A stretch of 9,208 nucleotides of DNA, from contig JAJXXS010000076.1 in assembly GCA_021780975.1 (NCBI GenBank), forward strand, positions 1-9,208. Direction: 5' to 3'. Below are positions 1 through 5,290 of this stretch, in pieces. Position numbers and translations under genes: made by a program. The DNA comes from Pseudomonadota bacterium (lineage in GTDB: Bacteria; Pseudomonadota; Gammaproteobacteria; Burkholderiales; Thiobacillaceae). Every line of letters begins with the position of its first letter. Positions within the stretch are counted from its first letter, which is position 1. The notes below the pieces were generated by a model, which was not told the origin of the DNA, searched no databases, and saw only the letters and a list, made by a program, of their open reading frames with translations.

Positions 1-305
1 GTCACCGTGCCGACGGTGGAGCGCGGGTTGTGCGAGGTGGCCTTCTGCTCGATCGAGATCGCCGGCGACAGCCCTTCGATCAGGTCGACATCGGGTTTTT
101 CCATCAGCTGCAGGAATTGGCGCGCGTAGGCCGACAGGGACTCCACATAGCGGCGCTGGCCTTCGGCGTAGAGGGTGTCGAACGCCAGCGACGACTTGCC
201 CGAGCCCGACAGGCCGGTGATGACGACGAGCTGGTTCCTGGGGATGTCCAGGTTGATGTTCTTGAGATTGTGGGTGCGGGCGCCCCGAATGCGGATGCTG
301 TCCAT
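1..305 (-). CDS. uvrA: UvrA, excinuclease ABC subunit A (N-terminal part, cut by window edge)
   Basis: UvrA is the damage-recognition ATPase of nucleotide excision repair; its dimer loads UvrB onto lesions in the cytoplasm. Reading leftward from the ATG at 305-303, 101 codons are visible before the window ends. They begin MDSIRIRGARTHNLKNI, the usual UvrA start. The first Walker A motif, GLSGSGKSS, lies at residues 31-39, followed by LAFDTLYAEGQRRYVESLSA and, further on, IEQKATSHNPRSTVGTV, all hallmarks of the first ABC domain. The rest of this protein of about 940 residues lies outside the window. It diverges from the MFS gene at 429. I see no good Shine-Dalgarno before the ATG and no LexA-type box in the spacer, so SOS control is not supported here. 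Identification is very secure. Confidence 0.97.
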   Translation of the reverse strand, partial: MDSIRIRGARTHNLKNINLDIPRNQLVVITGLSGSGKSSLAFDTLYAEGQRRYVESLSAYARQFLQLMEKPDVDLIEGLSPAISIEQKATSHNPRSTVGTV

Positions 306-387
306 GACTACCGGTGATGACAAGCGAACCCAAAACTATAAGGGATTTGACCGCCGCGCGCGCCTGCCTGGAACCTTCGCGCTTGGA

Positions 388-393
388 TATAAT
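388..393 (+). promoter_or_regulatory. Candidate -10 element for the MFS-ssb unit
   Basis: A perfect TATAAT lies 35 bases before the MFS start codon, inside the 123-base uvrA/MFS divergent spacer (306-428). No good -35 box sits 16-18 bases upstream; the best position (365-370) reads TGCCTG. TTGACC at 347-352 is 35 bases away, too far to pair with it. A TG pair lies one base outside the extended -10 position. Promoter placement is plausible from the hexamer and distance alone. Confidence 0.45.
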
Positions 394-428
394 CCTTCAA
401 GCTGTTTCCATAAGCCTTAAATTTCCCC

Positions 429-1808
429 ATGGACCACTCAGAAGCTCTCAATAAGCAAGAAAAACGCGCCGCCGTCGGTCTGGCAGGCATCTACGGTCTG
501 CGCATGCTGGGGATGTTCCTCATCCTGCCGGTGTTCGCCCTCTACGCCGCGCATATTCCCGGTGGTGACAACCACTTTCTGGTAGGTCTGGCGCTGGGCA
601 CCTATGGCCTGACCCAGGCGCTGCTGCAGCTGCCCTACGGCATGATCTCCGACCGCATCGGGCGCAAGAAGGTCATCGTCTTCGGCCTGCTGCTGTTTGC
701 CGCCGGGAGCTTTATCGCCGCCTTTGCCACCAACATCTACTGGATCATCTTCGGCCGCATGGTGCAGGGCTCCGGCGCCATCGCCGCTGCCCTTACCGCC
801 CTGCTGGCCGACCTCACGCGCGAAGAGCACCGCACCAAAGCCATGGCGATGATAGGCGGCACCATCGGCATGACGTTCGCGCTTTCCCTGGTCGCGGGCC
901 CGCTCATCGCTCATTTCATCGGTGTGCCCGGCATCTTCGCACTCACCGGCATCCTTTCCCTCGCCGCCATCCTGGCGATCAAGTACTACGTGCCGGACCC
1001 GCAGCATACGAGCTTTCACAGCGATGCCGAGGCCAACCCGGCCAAGCTGCGCGATGTGGTGCGCGATGGCCAGCTGCTGCGCCTGGATTTCGGCATCTTC
1101 GCCCTGCATGCGGCGCAGATGGGCATGTTCGTGGTCATCCCGGCCATTCTCGAACGTACCGGACACCTGCCCCTCAAGCACCATTGGTGGGTGTACCTGC
1201 CGGTGGTGATTGTGGCCTTCATTCTCATGGTGCCGGCCATCATTTATGGCGAAAAGCAGGGCAAATTGAAGAACGTCTTTGTCGGCGCGATCTTCATCAT
1301 GGTGATGGCGCAGCTGGGCATGTTCCTCGGCAACCACGATTTTGTCGCCGTGGTCGCGAGCCTGCTGCTCTATTTCGTGGCCTTCAACATCCTCGAAGCC
1401 AGCCTGCCTTCACTCATTTCCAAGCTCGCCCCGGTGTCCGCCAAAGGCACGGCCATGGGCGTGTACAATACTTCGCAGGCGTTCGGCCAGTTCACCGGCG
1501 GCGCCATCGGCGGGCTGCTGGCCCAGCACTACGGCTTTGCCGAGGTGTTCGCTTTTTGTACCGCGCTGATGGTGATCTGGCTGGCCGTGGCGGTCGGCAT
1601 GCGCACGCCGCCGGCGGTGAAGACCCGCATGTTCCACCTCGGCAAGCTTTCCGGGGGAGACGCGGATCGCCTCAAGCAGGCGCTTGCCGGGGTGATGGGC
1701 GTGGAAGAGGTCATCGTGCTGGCGGAGGAGGGCGTGGCCATGCTCAAGGTCAAGCTCTCCGGCTGGGATGAGGCCGGGGCGATGAAACTGATACAGGGAG
1801 AAACATGA
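429..1808 (+). CDS. YajR-like major facilitator superfamily transporter with C-terminal YAM-type domain
   Basis: This is an inner-membrane secondary transporter of 459 residues, close to the usual YajR length. The N-terminus is short and charged (residues 1-14), followed by about twelve hydrophobic segments between residues 15 and 390. MFS motif A, GMISDRIGRKK, is at residues 71-81 between TM2 and TM3. After TM12 there is a soluble tail (about 395-459, HLGKLSGGDADRLKQALAG then GVEEVIVL and AMLKVKLSG). Its alternating helix/strand pattern fits the small ferredoxin-like YAM domain of E. coli YajR. The substrate is unknown in this family; proton-coupled efflux is the usual assumption. The start is the ATG at 429; its Shine-Dalgarno is poor. 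The stop overlaps the ssb start region, so ssb is probably translationally coupled. The order uvrA, MFS, ssb recurs in betaproteobacteria as I remember it. YajR-like assignment is likely; substrate is not assignable. Confidence 0.88.
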   Translation: MDHSEALNKQEKRAAVGLAGIYGLRMLGMFLILPVFALYAAHIPGGDNHFLVGLALGTYGLTQALLQLPYGMISDRIGRKKVIVFGLLLFAAGSFIAAFATNIYWIIFGRMVQGSGAIAAALTALLADLTREEHRTKAMAMIGGTIGMTFALSLVAGPLIAHFIGVPGIFALTGILSLAAILAIKYYVPDPQHTSFHSDAEANPAKLRDVVRDGQLLRLDFGIFALHAAQMGMFVVIPAILERTGHLPLKHHWWVYLPVVIVAFILMVPAIIYGEKQGKLKNVFVGAIFIMVMAQLGMFLGNHDFVAVVASLLLYFVAFNILEASLPSLISKLAPVSAKGTAMGVYNTSQAFGQFTGGAIGGLLAQHYGFAEVFAFCTALMVIWLAVAVGMRTPPAVKTRMFHLGKLSGGDADRLKQALAGVMGVEEVIVLAEEGVAMLKVKLSGWDEAGAMKLIQGET

Positions 1809-2263
1809 TGGCGTCGCTAAACAAGGTATTGCTCATCGGCAATTTGGGGGCCGATCCGGAAATCCGCTACATGCCCAGTGGCGATGCCATCGCCAACCTG
1901 CGCATCGCGACCACCGACACCTGGAAGGATAAGGGCGGCGACAAGCAGGAGCGCACCGAGTGGCACCGCGTGGCGCTGTTCGGCAAACTCGCGGAAATAG
2001 CTGGCGAATATCTGAAGAAAGGTAGCGCGGTCTATATCGAAGGCCGCATCCAGACGCGCAAATGGCAGGACAAGGAAGGCCAGGAACGCTACACCACCGA
2101 AATCGTCGCCAACGAGATGAAGATGCTGGGCGGCCGGGGAACGGGTGGCACTGCCGACATGGACAAGGGGGGCGGTCGCACAAGCCAGCCCGCAGGCAAA
2201 GGCAAGCCGCCGGAAACGGCGGGCGGCGCATTCGACGATATGGAAGACGACATCCCTTTTTAG
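1808..2263 (+). CDS. ssb: Single-stranded DNA-binding protein SSB
   Basis: SSB coats single-stranded DNA as a tetramer during replication, recombination and repair, and recruits partners through its acidic tail. The protein has 151 residues from this start. It has an OB fold over roughly residues 1-108 (NKVLLIGNLGADPEIRYMPSG, then ERTEWHRVALFGKLAEIAGEYL and GSAVYIEGRIQTRKWQDKEG). A Gly/Lys-rich flexible linker follows, then the canonical C-terminal tip DDMEDDIPF. Two ATGs sit in tandem at 1805 and 1808. I prefer 1808 because the Shine-Dalgarno AGGGAG (1795-1800) is 7 bases away, against 4 for 1805, and family members begin MAS. The upstream MFS stop (TGA 1806-1808) overlaps this start by one base, so the two are probably co-translated. 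No intrinsic terminator is visible downstream. Confidence 0.96.
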   Translation: MASLNKVLLIGNLGADPEIRYMPSGDAIANLRIATTDTWKDKGGDKQERTEWHRVALFGKLAEIAGEYLKKGSAVYIEGRIQTRKWQDKEGQERYTTEIVANEMKMLGGRGTGGTADMDKGGGRTSQPAGKGKPPETAGGAFDDMEDDIPF

Positions 2264-2276
2264 AAGTGGGCAAGGC

Positions 2277-2343
2277 AAAAAAATAAAAAAACGGGAGGAA
2301 GTGAGTTGCGGAAAACATTGTCCCGCCCCGCGGGCGGCGCACC
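2277..2343 (+). promoter_or_regulatory. Structured leader of the TonB receptor: A-rich tract, strong SD, GC hairpin, possible 19-codon upstream ORF
   Basis: Four elements lie in order in the 80 bases between ssb and the receptor. An A7-T-A7 tract occupies 2277-2291. GGGAGGAA at 2293-2300 is the best Shine-Dalgarno in the window, but it is 43 bases before the receptor ATG. A TTG at 2306, 5 bases after that site, opens a 19-codon frame (starts LRKTLSRPAGG) ending at TGA 2363-2365, which overlaps the receptor start in another frame. A perfect 6-bp hairpin, CCGCCC-CGC-GGGCGG (2323-2337), ends 6 bases before ATG 2344 and covers the only SD-like bases near it. The elements are seen directly; a role in translational coupling is inference. 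Confidence 0.4.
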
Positions 2344-4302
2344 ATGCGCACCAGCGCTGCTCTGATAGCGTCCCTGGCGGCGGGGGCCATCGTCGCGCTT
2401 CCGGCCTTTGCCGGTCAACCCGCCACGGAGTCCACTTTCTTCGCCGACATGCCCGTGGTGCTGTCGGTGTCGCGTCTGTCCCAGCCAGTGGCGGACGCAC
2501 CGGCCGCGGTCACCGTCATCACCCAGGCGGAAATCAAGGCCTCCGGTTTCCGCGACATCCCTGATCTCCTGCGCCTGGTGCCGGGCTTTTCCGTGGCCGA
2601 CTCGGGGCTCAATACCTGGGCGGTGGGCTATCACGGCTTCGCCGACGCCTTTTCGCGCCGCTACCAGGTGCTGGTGGATGGACGCTCCATCTACAGTTCC
2701 AACTTCGGCGAGGTGAACTGGAACGATCTGCCCCTGTCGGTGGGAGACATAGACCGCATCGAGGTGGTGCGCGGGCCCAACGCCGCAGCCTACGGCTCCA
2801 ACGCCTTTTTTGCCGTCATCAACATCATCACCAAATCGGCCGGACAGACGCCGGGGTTCTACAGCTCGGTGCAGTACGGCACGCACGGCATGGCGGGCGC
2901 CACCCTGCGCCAGGGCGGCAGCCTGGGGCCCGCGCTTTACCGCATCACGGTGTCGGCGCAGAAGCGCCAGCGCCTCAATGAGGTAGGCTACGACAACGTC
3001 GGCAAGCCCGTATACCCAGGCGAGGAGACCAAAACCTATTTCACCAATGGACGGCTGGACTGGCAGGTCAACAATACCGACGATGTGATGGCGCAATTTG
3101 GCCTCACGGCGGGCAACTGGACGTTCAATCCATCCGGCAAGCGGGGGGAATTTGCCGCGGAAAATGTTGACTCCGGGTACCTGCAGTTGAAATACCACCG
3201 CATCCTCAGCGAGAGCGACGAGTGGTACGTCCAGTTCTATTACTCGCGGGATCGCTTCGATACGGGCCTGCTTTATCCTCCCTTTGGGGAGCCGCTTTAT
3301 GTATTGCAAACCAGGGCTAATTTGGACGCGCAGATGAGCCATCGCCTGAGCTCGACGCTGCGTGCCGTGTGGGGGGCGGAAGTGCGCCAGGAAAGTGACC
3401 AGTCCCCTGCCTATTTCACCTCAGTGGATACTTACTCTGGAGTGCTGGCGCGCGGCTACCTCAACCTGGAATGGTGCCCGGTGAAACATCTGGTATTGCA
3501 GGGCGAAGGCATGGTGGAGCACCATTATTTCACCGGCACTGACGTTTCGCCCCGCGTGGCCGCCAACTACACTTTTGCGCCAGGGCAGACGCTGCGTTTC
3601 GCCGTGTCCGTGGCCGACCGTACGCCTACGTTCCACGAGGAAGACAATTTTTTCTATACGCAGAACAATGGCAATAAGGTCCAGGTAATCCCCAACCACC
3701 AGCTCAAACCGGAGCGACTGCTGTCGCGCGAAATCGGCTATGTCGCGCAGTTTCCCGAGGTTGGCCTGGATATGGACGCACGCGTGTTTTACGACACCTT
3801 CCGAGACTATGTGACCACGACGACCGTTGTTCCGGCCAGTTCTTCGGTATTGGGCATCGATCACTTTCAGAACACCGGCACCATAGACATCCATGGGGCC
3901 GAACTGGAAGCGCACTGGCGGCCGCGCGCCAACATGGATGTCTGGGCGACCCTGGCGCGCGTGTTCGCCTATCCCGATGCCCAGGTCAATGCCGCCGATC
4001 CGGACGTGGCCGTGTCGGCGCCGCGCACGACGGGGAGCCTGCTGACCAGCTACCGCTTCGACGACGGCTGGGCGGCAAGCGTGGGGGCGTATTTCAATGG
4101 CACCATGAAGTGGCTCTCGGATGGCGACTGGACGAATTCCTATACGCGCGTGGATGCCCGCCTGGCCAAGCGCTTCCGTTGGGCCGGCCATGACGTCGAG
4201 GCGGCGGTGGTGGCGCAAAGCCTGGCCGGCTCGTATTCCGAGTTCCGCCGCGAGTATGTTTTCGGGGGGCGCTACTACGGCAGCCTCGCTATGCACTGGT
4301 AG
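2344..4302 (+). CDS. TonB-dependent outer-membrane receptor, substrate unknown
   Basis: This is an outer-membrane active-transport receptor of 652 residues. Residues 1-23 form a signal peptide ending ALPAFA, with cleavage likely before G24. A TonB-box-like segment, MPVVLSVSRL, follows at 36-45. The plug domain spans about 50-165, with AAVTVITQAEIKASG, then IPDLLRLVPGF at 72-82, QVLVDGRSIY at 108-117, and the diagnostic DRIEVVRGPNAAAYGSNA at 137-154 followed by FFAVINIITK. The rest (about 180-652) alternates aromatic-rich strands typical of a 22-strand barrel and ends in aromatic Trp (LAMHW), compatible with BAM recognition. No TonB, ExbB/D, periplasmic binding protein or ABC transporter lies nearby, and I see no cobalamin riboswitch. 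Cargo (siderophore, vitamin, sugar or metal chelate) cannot be told. ATG 2344 is the first ATG after an in-frame stop at 2302-2304. It lacks its own good Shine-Dalgarno. Confidence 0.93.
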   Translation: MRTSAALIASLAAGAIVALPAFAGQPATESTFFADMPVVLSVSRLSQPVADAPAAVTVITQAEIKASGFRDIPDLLRLVPGFSVADSGLNTWAVGYHGFADAFSRRYQVLVDGRSIYSSNFGEVNWNDLPLSVGDIDRIEVVRGPNAAAYGSNAFFAVINIITKSAGQTPGFYSSVQYGTHGMAGATLRQGGSLGPALYRITVSAQKRQRLNEVGYDNVGKPVYPGEETKTYFTNGRLDWQVNNTDDVMAQFGLTAGNWTFNPSGKRGEFAAENVDSGYLQLKYHRILSESDEWYVQFYYSRDRFDTGLLYPPFGEPLYVLQTRANLDAQMSHRLSSTLRAVWGAEVRQESDQSPAYFTSVDTYSGVLARGYLNLEWCPVKHLVLQGEGMVEHHYFTGTDVSPRVAANYTFAPGQTLRFAVSVADRTPTFHEEDNFFYTQNNGNKVQVIPNHQLKPERLLSREIGYVAQFPEVGLDMDARVFYDTFRDYVTTTTVVPASSSVLGIDHFQNTGTIDIHGAELEAHWRPRANMDVWATLARVFAYPDAQVNAADPDVAVSAPRTTGSLLTSYRFDDGWAASVGAYFNGTMKWLSDGDWTNSYTRVDARLAKRFRWAGHDVEAAVVAQSLAGSYSEFRREYVFGGRYYGSLAMHW

Positions 4303-4315
4303 GCGTTTTCAGGTT

Positions 4316-4321
4316 TATAAT
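4316..4321 (+). promoter_or_regulatory. Candidate -10 element for fmdB
   Basis: A perfect TATAAT lies 33 bases before the fmdB ATG, in the short gap after the receptor stop. The matching -35 position falls in the last codons of the receptor gene (4292-4298, around TGCACTG) and matches the consensus poorly. The hexamer and its spacing support a promoter for fmdB and perhaps for the genes beyond it. Confidence 0.45.
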
Positions 4322-4354
4322 TCAGTCAGTTATCGTTTTTAGCGGAGCGCCATC

Positions 4355-4606
4355 ATGCCGATTTACGCGTATCGTTGCAGCGCCTGCGGCCATACCGCCG
4401 ACGTCATGCAGAAAATGTCCGATGCCCCCCTCACCACTTGCCCAGCCTGCGGTGCGGAGGGCTTTGCCAAACAAGTCACTGCCGCGGGCTTCCAGCTCAA
4501 GGGCGGCGGCTGGTATGCCACCGACTTCAAGGGCGGCGCCGCGCCCAAGAAGGAGGAGGCCCCTGCGCCTGCCTGCGGCGCCGGTGGCTGCCCAGCCTGC
4601 AGTTGA
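4355..4606 (+). CDS. FmdB-family zinc-ribbon protein
   Basis: A small cytoplasmic protein of 83 residues. It opens with the family signature MPIYAYRCSACGH and carries four zinc-ligand cysteines as two CxxC pairs, C8/C11 and C29/C32, forming a zinc ribbon. A Gly-rich stretch follows (GFQLKGGGWYATDFKGG, residues 45-61), then a Lys/Glu/Pro linker and a cysteine-rich tail with C74, C79 and C82. The family was named after a putative regulator of formamidase in Methylophilus, but its biochemical role is not settled. GGAG (4344-4347) lies 7 bases before the ATG. Synteny with a DUF502 gene and aspS is common in betaproteobacteria as I remember it. A strong terminator directly follows, so part of its transcripts should end there. 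Family assignment is secure; function is unknown. Confidence 0.93.
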   Translation: MPIYAYRCSACGHTADVMQKMSDAPLTTCPACGAEGFAKQVTAAGFQLKGGGWYATDFKGGAAPKKEEAPAPACGAGGCPACS

Positions 4607-4623
4607 GGCCCGCTGCGTCGCGT

Positions 4624-4654
4624 TAAACGCCGGGCATTGCCCGGCGTTTATTTT
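4624..4654 (+). terminator. Strong intrinsic terminator between fmdB and the DUF502 gene
   Basis: A perfect 12-bp inverted repeat (TAAACGCCGGGC at 4624-4635, its complement at 4639-4650) encloses a 3-base loop and runs into TTTATTTT (4647-4654). This is a textbook rho-independent terminator on the + strand. It starts 17 bases after the fmdB stop and ends 12 bases before the ATG of the DUF502 gene, leaving no room for a new promoter after it. Confidence 0.87.
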
Positions 4655-4666
4655 GGCGGACATGCC

Positions 4667-5290
4667 ATGCAATACCTGAAGCGTTATTTCATCACCGGCC
4701 TGCTCATCTGGGTGCCCTTGGCCATCACGCTGTGGGTGCTGGATCTGATCGTCGGTACCATGGACCAGACCCTGCTGCTCCTGCCGCCGCACTGGCGGCC
4801 TGAGGTCTGGCTCGGCCGGCAGATACCGGGTTTGGGGGCCATCCTCACCCTGCTGGTGATCTTCCTCACCGGGCTGCTCACCACCAACATCATAGGCAAG
4901 CGCTTGGTGGTCCTGTGGGAAGCGGTGCTCATGCGCATCCCCATCGTCAAGTCGATCTACACGAGCGTCAAGCAGGTCTCCGATACCTTGCTGTCGAGCG
5001 ACGGGCATGCTTTCAAGAAGGTGCTGCTGGTGCGCTATCCACACCCCGAGGCCTGGAGCCTCGCGTTTCAGACCAATGTGCCGGCGGAGGTTGGTGAAAA
5101 GCTCGAGGGCGAATATGTCGGTGTCTTCATCCCCACCACGCCCAGTCCGGTGAACGGCTTTTATTTCTACGTGAAAAAAAGCGAGACCCGGGAATTGCCC
5201 ATCAGCATTGATGTCGCCCTCAAATACATCGTCTCCATGGGCGTGGCGACGCCGGCCGATCAAAAACCTTCCAGGAAGCTTTTTCAATGA
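4667..5290 (+). CDS. DUF502 family inner-membrane protein
   Basis: A predicted integral membrane protein of 207 residues and unknown biochemical role. Two hydrophobic segments are clear: residues 8-30 (FITGLLIWVPLAITLWVLDL, then IVG) and about 56-77 (LGAILTLLVIFLTGLLTTNI). These are followed by the family's conserved MRIPIVKSIYTSVKQVSDTL (89-108) and a soluble C-terminal half rich in beta strands (KKVLLVRYPHPEAWSLAFQT, then YVGVFIPTTPSPVNGFYFYV). I chose ATG 4667 because MQYLKRYFITGLL is the typical start and GGCGGA (4655-4660) sits 6 bases upstream. A TTG at 4637 would extend it by ten residues, but it lies within the terminator stem. The stop overlaps aspS by four bases (ATGA), so the two are almost certainly co-translated. 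This coupling is common in the family and hints at a housekeeping envelope role, which is inference only. Confidence 0.92.
   Translation: MQYLKRYFITGLLIWVPLAITLWVLDLIVGTMDQTLLLLPPHWRPEVWLGRQIPGLGAILTLLVIFLTGLLTTNIIGKRLVVLWEAVLMRIPIVKSIYTSVKQVSDTLLSSDGHAFKKVLLVRYPHPEAWSLAFQTNVPAEVGEKLEGEYVGVFIPTTPSPVNGFYFYVKKSETRELPISIDVALKYIVSMGVATPADQKPSRKLFQ

Noticed and set aside
347..393. TTGACC (347-352) paired with TATAAT (388-393) as one promoter.
   Set aside because: The spacing is 35 bases, twice what sigma70 uses.
306..428. LexA/SOS operator and a uvrA promoter in the divergent spacer.
   Set aside because: I found no CTGT-N8-ACAG-type site. TATAGT on the - strand (335-340) is a possible -10 but has no partner -35.
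2264..2291. Terminator after ssb using the A7-T-A7 tract.
   Set aside because: On the + strand the tract is A rather than T and has no GC stem before it; a - strand terminator would have no gene to serve.
2260..3342. Long open frame (360 codons) on the - strand under the TonB receptor gene.
   Set aside because: It mirrors the codon structure of a well-supported GC-rich gene, its translation is His/Arg/Gly-rich without any motif, and it has no ribosome site of note.
4637..4666. TTG at 4637 as the start of the DUF502 protein.
   Set aside because: It falls within the terminator loop and stem and has no ribosome site; the ATG at 4667 gives the typical family N-terminus.
4322..5287. 321-codon open frame on the - strand opposite fmdB, the DUF502 gene and the terminator.
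   Set aside because: It crosses two clear genes and a terminator hairpin, and its composition is that of antisense GC-rich DNA.
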